DNA of 52,545 nt. Origin: Vibrio sp. HA2012. GTDB lineage: Bacteria > Pseudomonadota > Gammaproteobacteria > Enterobacterales > Vibrionaceae. The notes beneath the pieces were generated by a model that searched no databases, had not been told where the DNA came from, and saw only the letters and a list, made by a program, of their open reading frames with translations. Location of the stretch: NCBI RefSeq assembly GCF_002812955.1, contig NZ_PFXK01000012.1, forward strand, positions 1 through 52,545, in the 5' to 3' direction. The number at the start of each line of letters is the position of its first letter. Position 1 is the stretch's first letter. Made by a program: the position numbers and the translations under genes. Positions 18,493 to 27,591 of this stretch are shown piece by piece.

Positions 18493-20049
18493 TTAATCCG
18501 CCTTTAAATGGTGCAGCCGTACACCTAAAGCAGTGGCCGTCGCAATATAGACCAGCCCGGCAAAACCGATCAACAGCGCCAGCATCATGGCTCGCTCTGT
18601 CAGACTCCAGGCAAGCCAGACCGGCATGGCTTCCAGTTGCCATAAAATAGCCGCCACCATAACGCTTCCGGCAATAAGTAACCGCATTACAAATCCCAGA
18701 GTCTGCCTGCTGATACGATACACATTCGCCAGATGCAAACCGCGATATAACAGCCCCATATTGACTAAAGCAGACAAAGCTGTCGCCATTGCCAATCCGA
18801 TATAACCATAGAAAAATGCCAGAATAGCGTTAAACACCATATTGGATACCATCGCAATGATGCCGTATCGCACCGGTGTTTTGGTATCCTGACGTGAGTA
18901 ATAACCGGGAGCCAGTACTTTGATCAACATAAAGCAGAGTAACCCGGATGCGTAAGCCAGCAGCGATAATGAAGCCTGCTGAACATCAGACGGAGTAAAC
19001 TCTCCACGCATAAACAGCACCATCATCATTGGCTTCGCCAGGACCATCAGACCGAGCATAGCTGGAAGGCCTAGCAATACGACCATACGAATCCCCCAGT
19101 CCATGGTGCTGGAAAAACCCTCACTATGAGCATCCACATGTTTTCGGGAAAGAGCGGGCAAAATTACCGTCGCGATAGCAATACCGAACAGTCCCAGAGG
19201 AAACTCCAGTAACCGATCAGAGTAGTACAGCCAGCTTATCGAACCAGTCTGTAAAAAGCTGGCAATAAAGGTATCGAATAGGAGATTAATCTGACTGACT
19301 GAAACACCAAACAGAGCAGGGATCATCAAAGTTCGGATCTTCACCACACCTGGATCTCGCCATCCCCATTTAGGCCAGACCAGCATTCCTTCCCTGAGCA
19401 GAAACGGAATTTGAAACAGGAACTGAACCAGCCCACCAAGAAACACCCCGATAGCCAAACCAATTTCAGGCTGAGTTAGGTTTGGAGCAATAAACAGAGC
19501 TGAGGCAATAATCATGATATTAAGGAATACGGGGGTAAAAGACGACACTGCAAACTTACCCAGAGTATTCAAAATAGCACCGGACAACGCCACAAAAGTA
19601 ATGAACCACAGGTAAGGAAACGTAATTTTCAGCATCAGACTGGCCAGCTCAAACTTTGGGGCTGCCGGTCCGTCATTCAGCCAGTCAATAAACCAGCCAG
19701 CGCCGAATAATGCAGTGACCACGCCTGAACCGACAATACCAAATAGAGTCACAATACTGACCAAACCACCCAAAGTACCGGATACTCGAGCAATAAGCTC
19801 CCGGGTTTTGTCTCTGTCACCGGACGATTCGTATTCGGTTAACACAGGCACAAATGCCTGAGAAAATGCTCCTTCAGCAAACAGACGACGTAAAAAATTA
19901 GGGATCTTGTTGGCAAAGAAAAAGACATCCGCACTAGCCCCGGCTCCCATCAGATTTGCGACGACAACATCTCTGATCAAGCCAAGTACACGAGAGATAA
20001 AAGTCATCATGCTTACAATCAAGCCGGACTTTAACAATTTTTTACTCAC
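18493..20049 (-). CDS. murJ: Lipid II flippase MurJ
   Basis: This inner-membrane MOP-superfamily transporter flips lipid II from the cytoplasmic to the periplasmic face for cell-wall synthesis. The product is about 518 residues with about 14 membrane segments. Family stretches include SRVLGLIRDVVVANLMGAG at the N-terminus, IPNFLRRLFAEGAFSQAFVP and FTPVFLNIMII. The GTG at 20049 is preferred over upstream ATGs because GAGGTG precedes it by a short spacer and it gives the normal SKKLLKSG start. It is divergent from rpsT, as in other vibrios. Confidence 0.95.
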   Translation of the reverse strand: MSKKLLKSGLIVSMMTFISRVLGLIRDVVVANLMGAGASADVFFFANKIPNFLRRLFAEGAFSQAFVPVLTEYESSGDRDKTRELIARVSGTLGGLVSIVTLFGIVGSGVVTALFGAGWFIDWLNDGPAAPKFELASLMLKITFPYLWFITFVALSGAILNTLGKFAVSSFTPVFLNIMIIASALFIAPNLTQPEIGLAIGVFLGGLVQFLFQIPFLLREGMLVWPKWGWRDPGVVKIRTLMIPALFGVSVSQINLLFDTFIASFLQTGSISWLYYSDRLLEFPLGLFGIAIATVILPALSRKHVDAHSEGFSSTMDWGIRMVVLLGLPAMLGLMVLAKPMMMVLFMRGEFTPSDVQQASLSLLAYASGLLCFMLIKVLAPGYYSRQDTKTPVRYGIIAMVSNMVFNAILAFFYGYIGLAMATALSALVNMGLLYRGLHLANVYRISRQTLGFVMRLLIAGSVMVAAILWQLEAMPVWLAWSLTERAMMLALLIGFAGLVYIATATALGVRLHHLKAD

Positions 20050-20330
20050 AAACACCTCATCCATAATGAGCAGGAGATCCATGCCGGAACAAAACAAAAA
20101 ACGCAACCGCATGATATTAAAGTTAAAAATAAAAACCAATGACAGATAAAATTAATTTACATCTGTCATGTTCCGACAGCAGTCTAGTAACCTGCCGGTT
20201 AACCTGCAATAAGGAACACTTATTTAATGGCATTGGCAGAAAAATGCTGATAGAATCCCCGCCATCTTAACCGCGTTAACCTGACTATTCCAAAATTTGT
20301 GTGGATTAGATGGGTTTTTGCACAAATCAT

Positions 20331-20359
20331 TTGACATTTCGGCGATAAAGAGGCATATT
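20331..20359 (+). promoter_or_regulatory. Promoter of rpsT
   Basis: TTGACA (20331-20336) and CATATT (20354-20359) are separated by 17 nt, about 50 nt before the rpsT start. The rest of the 20050-20407 divergent gap to murJ shows no further clear element apart from short imperfect repeats such as CCTGCCGGTTAACCTGC (about 20192-20208). Confidence 0.6.
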
Positions 20360-20407
20360 CCTCCGCCTTAAATTGTCACCGAACTAAAGTTTTTGGGAGT
20401 TAGACCC

Positions 20408-20668
20408 TTGGCAAACAGTAAATCTGCTAAGAAGCGCGCTATCCAAGCTGAAAAACGTCGTCAGCACAATGCTAGCCGTCGTTCTATGATGCGCACTTAC
20501 ATGAAGAAAACTATCGCAGCTATCAACGCTGGCGATAAAGAAGCTGCAACTGCTGCATTCGCTGTAGTTACACCTATCCTTGACCGTATGGCGACTAAAG
20601 GCCTTATTCACAAGAATAAAGCTGCTCGTCATAAGTCTCGCTTCTCTGCTGCAATTAAAGCTCTGTAA
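20408..20668 (+). CDS. rpsT: 30S ribosomal protein S20
   Basis: This primary 16S rRNA-binding protein of the small subunit has 86 residues (E. coli 87), very rich in Lys, Arg and Ala. Family motifs are [20 protein letters not shown] and [15 protein letters not shown]. The start is a TTG at 20408 with GGAGTT upstream. This matches E. coli, where the UUG start is used for translational autoregulation, and gives the normal [10 protein letters not shown]-terminus. Confidence 0.97.
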   Translation: MANSKSAKKRAIQAEKRRQHNASRRSMMRTYMKKTIAAINAGDKEAATAAFAVVTPILDRMATKGLIHKNKAARHKSRFSAAIKAL

Positions 20669-20690
20669 TCAGAACCTTAAAGCAAGAGAA

Positions 20691-20717
20691 AAAAACCGGC
20701 TTACGCCGGTTTTTTTA
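20691..20717. terminator. rpsT terminator, shared with hlyU
   Basis: AAAAACCGGC (20691-20700) pairs with GCCGGTTTTT (20705-20714) around 4 nt, with T-runs on both strands. It lies between the convergent ends of rpsT and hlyU. A second, T-poor hairpin TGCCGGA/TCCGGCA sits at 20728-20755. Confidence 0.88.
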
Positions 20718-20772
20718 TATCTTTTTTTGCCGGAAACACATGAGTCCCTCCGGCATGTATCTATCTATACCG

Positions 20773-21069
20773 CTATACCGAACAGTACAAACTGTGCAAC
20801 AAATGAATCATCTGCTTAACTTCATCACTTCTCAGTGAATAATATACTGTCTGAGCTTCCTTACGGGTATTCACCAGTCCGTCCCGTCTCAGCCAGGCCA
20901 GATGCTGTGACAAAGCAGACTGACTCAGATCCAGTCTGGCGCACAATTCTCCGACAGAAAGCTCCTGCTCATGAAGCAGACAAAGGATTTGCAATCTCCT
21001 CTCATTTGCCATGGCCTTTAACAGGGCTACCGCCTGAGCAGAATTCTGCTCCATATCCTGTAGGTTCAT
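20773..21069 (-). CDS. hlyU: HlyU, ArsR/SmtB-family transcriptional regulator
   Basis: This winged-helix dimeric regulator in vibrios relieves H-NS silencing of haemolysin/RTX toxin genes. The 98-residue product has the HlyU recognition region LSVGELCARLDLSQSALSQHLAWLRRDGLV at about residues 35-64. It is near-identical in layout to V. cholerae and V. vulnificus HlyU and carries the two family cysteines (CLL near residue 30 and LYC at the end). The start at 21069 follows GGAGGT with a 4-nt gap. It lies between rpsT and nhaR, the same position as in V. cholerae. Its target genes are not in this window. Confidence 0.92.
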   Translation of the reverse strand: MNLQDMEQNSAQAVALLKAMANERRLQILCLLHEQELSVGELCARLDLSQSALSQHLAWLRRDGLVNTRKEAQTVYYSLRSDEVKQMIHLLHSLYCSV

Positions 21070-21214
21070 TTTTACCTCCACTGGGTCACTACACCGGGTT
21101 GAGCAATGCCATATTACTCCTGCAAATTAATCTTCGGATGTTAATACATTCATAAAGCGTATAAAAGTATTCACCACCGTTTATCTTTCACTTTTGTGTT
21201 AACAGAAACGAAAA

Positions 21215-22105
21215 TCAATCGAATAGATGACTAAAATCCGTATCACAGACGTTTTTTACTGCCGGGTGCTGGATCATTCTTTCAGCAAAAATTACGTAGT
21301 ACTCTTCTTTCAAATCTCTGACCTCACCAACCAATTGCAACTGAAATTCATCACCCACTTCTGACAAATAGAAATGCGGAGCCAGAAATATCGCATCACT
21401 GTTATAACGGGCAAAAGCCTTCATCAGTGCAACATCATCAAATTCTCCCAGAATATTCGGTTGGATTCCCTGCTGCTCAAACCACTGAGAAACTTTCCTC
21501 CCCATAGAAGTACGGCTACCGGGAACCAACAACTTTCTCTGTTCCAGAATAGCAGGAAAGTCTGGTGTATCGACGCATCCGGCACAAAAAAAACTCAGCG
21601 TACATTCTCCGAGTTTTTTACTGTACAAACCGGGACTCTGGCTGGAATCTACCGGACAATCAGACAGAATCATATCCAGCTTGTGCTGAGAAAGCTGCTC
21701 AATTAATAACTCGTGGGTAGATTCAAAACAACGCAGATGGATACGATTGTCTTCAGGCACAATACTGGTAAGCACTTTACTGACCAGATGTTTGGATAAC
21801 GCATCAGAAACCCCGACATCAAACAGAAGATTGGATCGCTGACTGTAATTAACAATATCCAGCATTTCATAACTGAGGCCAAACATACGATCAGCATACT
21901 TAAAAATAAGCTGTCCCAATTCCGTTGGCTCAATATTTCTGCCATTACGTTTGGTTAATTTTCCTTTAACCCGGTCTTCCAATGCCTTTATCTGCCCGGT
22001 AACCGTTTGAGGGGTCAGAAAAAGAGCCTCTGCAGCTTTAGTAACGGAACCCTGTTTACACACCATCCAGAAATAATAAAGATGATTATAATTAAGGTGT
22101 GACAT
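21215..22105 (-). CDS. nhaR: LysR-family regulator NhaR
   Basis: This sodium-responsive activator of the NhaA Na+/H+ antiporter is also reported to control biofilm genes in some species. The 296-residue LysR protein starts with the NhaR-type helix-turn-helix ([18 protein letters not shown] then [22 protein letters not shown], about residues 5-45). The effector domain follows, with a central [19 protein letters not shown]. nhaA itself is not adjacent. The neighbour hlyU on the same strand matches the V. cholerae order. Confidence 0.9.
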   Translation of the reverse strand: MSHLNYNHLYYFWMVCKQGSVTKAAEALFLTPQTVTGQIKALEDRVKGKLTKRNGRNIEPTELGQLIFKYADRMFGLSYEMLDIVNYSQRSNLLFDVGVSDALSKHLVSKVLTSIVPEDNRIHLRCFESTHELLIEQLSQHKLDMILSDCPVDSSQSPGLYSKKLGECTLSFFCAGCVDTPDFPAILEQRKLLVPGSRTSMGRKVSQWFEQQGIQPNILGEFDDVALMKAFARYNSDAIFLAPHFYLSEVGDEFQLQLVGEVRDLKEEYYVIFAERMIQHPAVKNVCDTDFSHLFD

Positions 22106-22401
22106 CAGTAAATACTCCAGAAAACGTTCTTACCATTTTCAATCATACCACCAATACACACAAACACATAAAAAAACAACTCAATAACCACAAAACACTC
22201 GGAAATACCGAATCTTCAAAATTACAATATGACAGTTATGTCATCTTTTTCAATAAAAAAGAACAGCTCAAATGAAATAACAGTGAAAACCTCACACCCA
22301 ATGAAAATACAAAACTCTTTTAAATCAAAATATTAAAAAATAAAAAATACCACACAAACGGTTTCCCACTCAAAAACCACCCAGATCTCACTTTTACAAA
22401 A

Positions 22402-22435
22402 GTGTCATATAACTGAAATATTTAGTCTCTAGTAT
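22402..22435 (+). promoter_or_regulatory. Candidate Pho box and -10 of nptA
   Basis: GTGTCATATAACTGAAAT (22402-22419) resembles the PhoB box CTGTCATAAAACTGTCAT. Exactly 10 nt later is a -10-like TAGTAT (22430-22435), the spacing of class II PhoB promoters. A further half-site ACTGTCAT occurs on the minus strand inside ATGACAGTTATGTCAT (22228-22243). The rest of the gene-free stretch 22106-22488 is strongly AT-rich with no other supported element. Confidence 0.55.
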
Positions 22436-22488
22436 CGCCGTCAGGTTAATCAACTGACCACCACAATAAAGGTCACGGAGAAAACATT

Positions 22489-23640
22489 ATGATGAACCAG
22501 GCAACGACTGCAACAACACAGCCGGTAAACAGTGCCTCACGTTCACTACGCTGGATCAATCTGGCTTTCATGCTTTACCTGTTGCTACTGGCCGTATCAA
22601 TGGTTGGCAGCGGCTTTAAGCTGGCAGCCGGAGAACAGGCAAAAATTCTGTTTGAGTTCGCATCTCATCCTGTCGCGGGACTGATGATAGGTCTGGTTGC
22701 AACCGCGCTTATCCAGTCTTCCAGTACAGTAACGTCTATCATTGTAGGACTGGTTGCTGGCGGACTTCCTGTTGAAACCGCTATTCCAATGGTGATGGGA
22801 GCCAATATAGGCACAACCGTTACCAATACACTGGTCAGTCTTGGCCATATGCGCTGTAAAAATGAATTCAAACGTGCATTTGCCAGTGCCACCATTCACG
22901 ACTTTTTTAACCTTCTGGCTGTAGCCATTTTTCTACCACTGGAAATGATGTTTGGACTGCTGGAAAAAATATCCCACTGGCTGGTTTCCCCAATGCTGGC
23001 AACCGGTGATATGAGCATTAAAAGCTTTAACTTTGTTAAACCAATAACCAAACCCGTCATCAGCGCTCTGAAAGGGCCTCTCAGTCAGTTTAGCGATGGT
23101 GCTAGTGGTGCCGTACTGATTATTCTTGGTATTGCAACTATCTTTGTAGCAATCACCGTAATGGGTAAGCTGATGAAAAGCCTCATGGTCGGCCGGGCAC
23201 GGGATATCCTGAAACATGCCATTGGACGGGGGCCACTGCACGGTATTTTATCTGGCTCTATCGTTACTGTACTGGTTCAGTCTTCATCTACAACAACCAG
23301 CCTGATGGTACCACTGGTTGGTACAGGCGTTCTCAAGGTTCGGGATGTTTATCCATTCACTCTGGGAGCTAATATCGGTACCTGTATTACAGCTCTGCTG
23401 GCTGCAACCGCTGTTACCGGTGAATTTGCTGCTTTTGCTCTTCAGATCGCTCTGGTTCACCTTACATTTAACATTATGGCGACCATACTGATTTTCGGTA
23501 TACCATTCCTGAGAGAACTACCACTAAAAGGTGCGGATCTTATCTCAGACCTTGCAATGAAGAATAAAGCCATTGTCGCTGCCTACCTGCTTTGTGTTTT
23601 TATCATCATGCCGGGAACCATTTTGGCACTGACTGTGTAA
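22489..23640 (+). CDS. nptA: Sodium-dependent phosphate cotransporter NptA
   Basis: This inner-membrane Na+/Pi symporter belongs to the SLC34/NptA family. The 383-residue product is almost entirely hydrophobic and built as an inverted duplication. Each repeat carries the family QSSS motif (ALIQSSSTVTSII near residue 71 and TVLVQSSSTTTSLMV near 263). It lacks the C-terminal PhoU-like domain of longer homologues, as does V. cholerae NptA (382). ATGs at 22489 and 22492 are both possible behind GGAG. The Pho box upstream suggests induction on phosphate limitation. Confidence 0.93.
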   Translation: MMNQATTATTQPVNSASRSLRWINLAFMLYLLLLAVSMVGSGFKLAAGEQAKILFEFASHPVAGLMIGLVATALIQSSSTVTSIIVGLVAGGLPVETAIPMVMGANIGTTVTNTLVSLGHMRCKNEFKRAFASATIHDFFNLLAVAIFLPLEMMFGLLEKISHWLVSPMLATGDMSIKSFNFVKPITKPVISALKGPLSQFSDGASGAVLIILGIATIFVAITVMGKLMKSLMVGRARDILKHAIGRGPLHGILSGSIVTVLVQSSSTTTSLMVPLVGTGVLKVRDVYPFTLGANIGTCITALLAATAVTGEFAAFALQIALVHLTFNIMATILIFGIPFLRELPLKGADLISDLAMKNKAIVAAYLLCVFIIMPGTILALTV

Positions 23641-23669
23641 TGTTCGGACAAAGCAAAAAATATCTCTTT

Positions 23670-23700
23670 AAGCCTGTCAGGTTTACCTGCAGGCTTTTTT
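23670..23700 (+). terminator. nptA terminator
   Basis: AAGCCTG (23670-23676) pairs with CAGGCTT (23690-23696), with a nested CAGGT/ACCTG pair inside and a T-run at the end. It lies about 30 nt after the nptA stop. Confidence 0.83.
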
Positions 23701-23787
23701 GATCCCAGCTTATGTGATTGATAAATGAAACCAGATCATAAAAATGATACGATTGGCCGCAATTAAACTAACCATCAGATCAGATTT

Positions 23788-24639
23788 ATGAAACAGTACT
23801 TAGAGTTATGCCAGCGAATCGTGGATGAGGGAGTTTGGATTGATAATAAGCGTACAGGAAAAAAATGCCTGACTGTTATCAATGCCGACCTGACCTACAA
23901 TGTAGCAAACAGCGAATTCCCTCTGGTCACCACCAGAAAGAGCTTCTGGAAATCAGCGATTGCAGAAATCATTGGCTATATCCGTGGCTATGATAATGCC
24001 GCGGATTTCAGAAAACTGGGAACAAAAACCTGGGATGCCAATGCAAACGACAATGCCGACTGGCTGGCTAATCCTTATCGTAAAGGAACGGATGACTGTG
24101 GTTTTATCTATGGCAAAGTAGGACGAAACTTTCCGAAACCAGACGGAGGTAGTATCGACCTGCTACGGCAGATTGTCGATGACTTGTCTGAAGGTATCGA
24201 CAACAGGGGGGAAATTTTCACGTTCTATCACCCCGGTGCATTTCATATGGGCTGTCTGCGCCCTTGTATGTACAGCCATCATTTTTCCCTGTTGGGTGAC
24301 ACCCTGTATCTGAACAGTACCCAGAGAAGTTGTGATGTCCCGCTAGGGCTAAACTTTAATATGGTTCAGGTCTATTTCTTTTTGGCTATCATGGCACAAA
24401 TCACTGGAAAGAAAGCAGGGCAAGCTTACCATAAGATAGTAAACGCTCACATCTATGAAGACCAACTGGATCTGATGCAAAATGTACAGTTAAAAAGATC
24501 CCCCCTTCCGTCACCCAAACTGGTTATTAATCCAGAGATTAAGACGCTGGAAGATTTGGAAACCTGGGTAACGTTGGATGACTTTGAGGTTGAAGATTAT
24601 CAGCACCACGAAGCCATCAGATATCCGTTTTCTGTTTGA
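23788..24639 (+). CDS. thyA: Thymidylate synthase
   Basis: This makes dTMP from dUMP with methylenetetrahydrofolate. The 283 residues equal V. cholerae ThyA and are about 20 longer than E. coli ThyA. The catalytic Cys160 is in [17 protein letters not shown], the phosphate-binding Arg180 in [17 protein letters not shown], and the C-terminal YPFSV is present. In E. coli thyA directly follows lgt on the same strand. Here lgt is about 11 kb away and convergent, with a sugar-utilisation locus between them. Confidence 0.96.
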   Translation: MKQYLELCQRIVDEGVWIDNKRTGKKCLTVINADLTYNVANSEFPLVTTRKSFWKSAIAEIIGYIRGYDNAADFRKLGTKTWDANANDNADWLANPYRKGTDDCGFIYGKVGRNFPKPDGGSIDLLRQIVDDLSEGIDNRGEIFTFYHPGAFHMGCLRPCMYSHHFSLLGDTLYLNSTQRSCDVPLGLNFNMVQVYFFLAIMAQITGKKAGQAYHKIVNAHIYEDQLDLMQNVQLKRSPLPSPKLVINPEIKTLEDLETWVTLDDFEVEDYQHHEAIRYPFSV

Positions 24640-24688
24640 TCGCGCAGAGATCAGCTAATATTTCACTGCCGCGGACAAATACAACTGT

Positions 24689-25579
24689 ATGAGCATCATG
24701 ATTCAAAGCTTTTCCCAATCACCTGAAGAGCTATTATCCCATTATTTCAACGCTCCTATGAATATTGGACGGGTGTATTTTGCCGGTAATCTGCCGGAAC
24801 CTCCGGAATTATCATATCAGGTTCACTTTCAGCGTCTGGAAATGGTGGTTGAAGGAGAAGTAGAGATGGAAGTGGGTAACGATATTGGTATCGAAACCCG
24901 CCATGTTCTTACACAAGGGGATTCTCTTTATATTCCGGCAAACTGCTGGAATAAGCCACTATGGAACAAGCCGGTGACTATGCTTAATGTGCTGGTAGGC
25001 AAACAAAGTTTTGGGATCAGCATACTGCACTGGAACGGAGAGCAGTTTGAAACCCCTCAGAAAACCAGCACTCAACGCCGGGGGCCCCGGACAGGGACGT
25101 TTATTTTACAGTCTCTGGAAGAACTCCGCTGGCATGAAGATGATCAATACACAATAAAACTGCTGATAGCATCGTTGTTCAGCCATATCAAAGATCTAAT
25201 CACTAATCCCCCTGAAACCCCTTCCCGTAGTAAGGCGCTGTTTGAAGCTGTACGGGATTACATTGAGCAGAACTATCATGAACCATTGACCAGGGAATCA
25301 GTTGCACAACATTTTTATGTTTCCCCCAATTACCTGTCACAACTGTTTCAGAAAGAAGGCCGAATGAAGTTCAACGAACATCTCAACCACATACGTCTGG
25401 AACGCGCAAAATATCTGCTCAAAGAATATGATATGAAAGTAAAAGAAGTCGCACACAGATGTGGCTTCAGTGACAGTAATTATTTTTGCCGGGTATTCAG
25501 AAACCAGACAGCCCGCTCACCATCAGAATATCGTACTCACTATCGTAGCCATAGCTTTCTGATGAAAGACAACGGATAG
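24689..25579 (+). CDS. yijO: AraC-family regulator, YijO type
   Basis: The 296-residue regulator has an N-terminal cupin-like effector domain (about 1-120, with RLEMVVEGEVEMEVG and DSLYIPANCWNKPLW) and a C-terminal AraC double helix-turn-helix (about 190-290: YVSPNYLSQLFQKEG and VKEVAHRCGFSDSNYFCRVF). It closely resembles E. coli YijO, which flanks the frw-pfl cluster there. By position it probably senses the sugar or phosphosugar and controls frwC-frwD and/or ptsA. It is convergent with frwD (6-bp gap). A weak ribosome-binding site leaves ATGs at 24689 and 24698 both open. Confidence 0.85.
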   Translation: MSIMIQSFSQSPEELLSHYFNAPMNIGRVYFAGNLPEPPELSYQVHFQRLEMVVEGEVEMEVGNDIGIETRHVLTQGDSLYIPANCWNKPLWNKPVTMLNVLVGKQSFGISILHWNGEQFETPQKTSTQRRGPRTGTFILQSLEELRWHEDDQYTIKLLIASLFSHIKDLITNPPETPSRSKALFEAVRDYIEQNYHEPLTRESVAQHFYVSPNYLSQLFQKEGRMKFNEHLNHIRLERAKYLLKEYDMKVKEVAHRCGFSDSNYFCRVFRNQTARSPSEYRTHYRSHSFLMKDNG

Positions 25580-25585
25580 AAAAGG

Positions 25586-25921
25586 CTATAGCTGGATAAT
25601 CGTACCAGGAGGGGAACGGTAAGCCTTATCAAGATGCATAAACAGTTCCTCTGGCTGGCGTAAAAATGTGGATATATTACTGCGTATCTGCCTTATTTGT
25701 CCGAAACGTTCAGCTCCTTCAATGTTAATATCTGCAATGATCACAGCTACATCCGCATTCTGAATCTGCTTTTCAGACAGAATATGCTCACTGCCAAGTG
25801 CACCCTGAGTTTCCACTTCAATCTGAATCTCATTCTTTTTACAAAACTTTTCTAACAATTCTGCAGCCATATATGTATGAGCAACGCCACTGATACAGGC
25901 AGTAACAGCAATAATATTCAT
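25586..25921 (-). CDS. frwD: PTS fructose-like EIIB component FrwD
   Basis: This 111-residue cytosolic PTS IIB domain is phosphorylated on Cys9 in AVTACISGVAHTYMA and passes phosphate to the incoming sugar. Family sequence ETQGALGSEHIL and ADINIEGAERF matches E. coli FrwD closely. The cluster holds a second IIB (FrwB), so this may be a substrate-specific or regulatory extra copy, as in E. coli. It is the last gene on this strand and is cut off from the preceding fsa gene by a rho-independent terminator, so it may be expressed by read-through. Confidence 0.88.
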   Translation of the reverse strand: MNIIAVTACISGVAHTYMAAELLEKFCKKNEIQIEVETQGALGSEHILSEKQIQNADVAVIIADINIEGAERFGQIRQIRSNISTFLRQPEELFMHLDKAYRSPPGTIIQL

Positions 25922-25936
25922 AATCTATTAACAGAT

Positions 25937-25972
25937 AAAAAAATAGAGGTATAACCTAAGTATACCTCTATT
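25937..25972 (-). terminator. Terminator between fsa and frwD
   Basis: Read on the minus strand, AATAGAGGTATA and TATACCTCTATT (25961-25972 and 25942-25953) form a 12-bp perfect stem with a 7-nt loop. A run of seven T follows (complement of 25937-25943). It ends most transcripts after fsa and would lower frwD expression. Confidence 0.85.
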
Positions 25973-26038
25973 ATTTATGACTTACTGATGTTGTTTTATT
26001 GATTTTTCAGAGAGTAAGATGCTGATCATTATATCGGT

Positions 26039-26716
26039 TTAAAGCGCATTCAAAACCGTGCTGTCCTTCCCATATACGTTATCCCAATCAGCCTTAAAAC
26101 CCGCAATGCCAGTATCAGTCAATGGGTGATACAGAAGAAGATCAAACACATCCGGAGCGATTGTTACAGACTGAGCTCCGGCTTTTGCGACCTCATGCAC
26201 TTGTTGAACGTTCTTGAATGACGCTGCCAGTACTTTTGCATCCAGACCATATATATTGATTAAGTGAGCAATCTCTGCTGCAAGCAGGGTTCCGTCACCA
26301 CAAATATTATCCAGCCGATTAACATAAGGAGCCAAAAACTCCGCCCCGGCTTTGGCCGCCATTAATGCTTGCTGAGGTGTCAGAATAGCCGTTGCTGTAA
26401 TACGAATGCCTTTCTCTTTCAATAACTTCATCGCTTTAATACCCTGAGGTGTCACCGGCACTTTAATAATCAATAAGGGGTCTACAGCACACATGGCTTC
26501 CGCTTCTTCAACCATTATCTCGGCAGTCGTTCCCATCACCTGTGCATGCAACATACGTTCAGAACCAATGATTTCACGAATTCCGGTCAGTACATCCTTT
26601 AGTGGTTTGTTTTCTTTGGCAACAATTGACGGGTTGGTGGTTACGCCATCCAAAGGATACAGATCCAGTGCTTTTTTTATTGCTTCAGGGTTGGCAGTAT
26701 CTAACATATAAATCAT
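26039..26716 (-). CDS. fsa: Fructose-6-phosphate aldolase-like protein (FSA / TalC)
   Basis: This is a small class I aldolase of the transaldolase family (225 residues, against about 220 for E. coli FsaA/FsaB). The Schiff-base lysine is K85 in LIIKVPVTPQG, the same number as in E. coli FSA. GVTTNPSIVAKE and APYVNRLD are family motifs. FSA enzymes cleave or form C3-C4 bonds with dihydroxyacetone or hydroxyacetone. In this cluster the likely substrate is 1-deoxyfructose 6-phosphate, giving glyceraldehyde 3-phosphate and hydroxyacetone. The ATG at 26716 is chosen because GGAGA lies six bases upstream. Confidence 0.9.
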   Translation of the reverse strand: MIYMLDTANPEAIKKALDLYPLDGVTTNPSIVAKENKPLKDVLTGIREIIGSERMLHAQVMGTTAEIMVEEAEAMCAVDPLLIIKVPVTPQGIKAMKLLKEKGIRITATAILTPQQALMAAKAGAEFLAPYVNRLDNICGDGTLLAAEIAHLINIYGLDAKVLAASFKNVQQVHEVAKAGAQSVTIAPDVFDLLLYHPLTDTGIAGFKADWDNVYGKDSTVLNAL

Positions 26717-26731
26717 GCTTATCTCCAATGG

Positions 26732-27589
26732 TTATTTCTTAAATCCAAATTCTTTCAGGCAGCGGGTAATAGCAGCCTTACTTTCAGTAAAAACAACCCC
26801 CTGCTCAGCCAGCTTAGAAGTATTCAACCTGACATCCCGGGTCTTTGGTGCATCATTGTGCCCCAGAAGATCTCCCAGACGAGCCTTCTGCCCAATTTCA
26901 GTCAGTATATGTTGGGTAATCTCATACCGACTGGCCTGATTATGCGCACCGGTATGATAAATTCCATATGGAATTTCGAAGATCTTTTCAAATTGTTCAA
27001 TTAATTCATGAATATAAGTCAGACCCCGATATTCATTACGACGCTCAGTCATTTTTTGTCCGGAGATCAATGCCTGAAGAACATTCCACAACACATTCGG
27101 ATTAATACTGGTATTTCGTTCTGGAAGACCAAACATCCAGGTAAAACGCAGGATCCACAATTCATCCAGAATAGAACTGAGCTCTTTTTCTGCTTCCAGT
27201 TTATTTTGACCATAAACCGTATCCGGGGCTGGTATATCACCTTCTGAGTATGGACCCGCTTCCTCATTACCGTTAAAAACCTGCTCCGTACTGATAAAGA
27301 CTAATTTAGCCCCAATATCTTTACAGGCTTTCGCAACATTTACCGCTCCCTGAACATTAACTTTATGAGCAATATCCGGATGCTTATTACAAAAATCCGT
27401 TACCGCAATAGCCGCAGCATGAATAACATAATCCGGATTAACTTCTGAAAATATCGCAGAGACCTCCTCTGCATTTGTAATATCCAGTTGCTCCACATCT
27501 GTTGCCGTAATGGCATACCGATTCTGATACAACTGAATAAAACGAGTACCAAAAAAACCGTTTGCACCCGTTATAAGTATTTTCTGCAT
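26732..27589 (-). CDS. RmlD-like extended short-chain reductase, sugar/carbonyl substrate unknown
   Basis: This 286-residue NAD(P)-dependent protein is of the dTDP-4-dehydrorhamnose reductase (RmlD)/MAT2B type. The Rossmann motif GxxGxxG is G8-G11-G14 in LITGANGFFG. The catalytic set is S100-T101 with Y126 and K130 (YGQNK). It is the fifth gene of the frwC-frwB-pflD-pflC run. Its ATG (27589, spaced six bases from GGAGG; 27592 is the alternative) overlaps or abuts the pflC stop. It has no counterpart in the E. coli cluster, where gldA is nearby instead. I infer a reductase for a pathway intermediate such as hydroxyacetone or an anhydroketose; this is not shown. No rhamnose or other nucleotide-sugar genes are near. 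Confidence 0.8.
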   Translation of the reverse strand: MQKILITGANGFFGTRFIQLYQNRYAITATDVEQLDITNAEEVSAIFSEVNPDYVIHAAAIAVTDFCNKHPDIAHKVNVQGAVNVAKACKDIGAKLVFISTEQVFNGNEEAGPYSEGDIPAPDTVYGQNKLEAEKELSSILDELWILRFTWMFGLPERNTSINPNVLWNVLQALISGQKMTERRNEYRGLTYIHELIEQFEKIFEIPYGIYHTGAHNQASRYEITQHILTEIGQKARLGDLLGHNDAPKTRDVRLNTSKLAEQGVVFTESKAAITRCLKEFGFKK

Positions 27590-27591
27590 CA

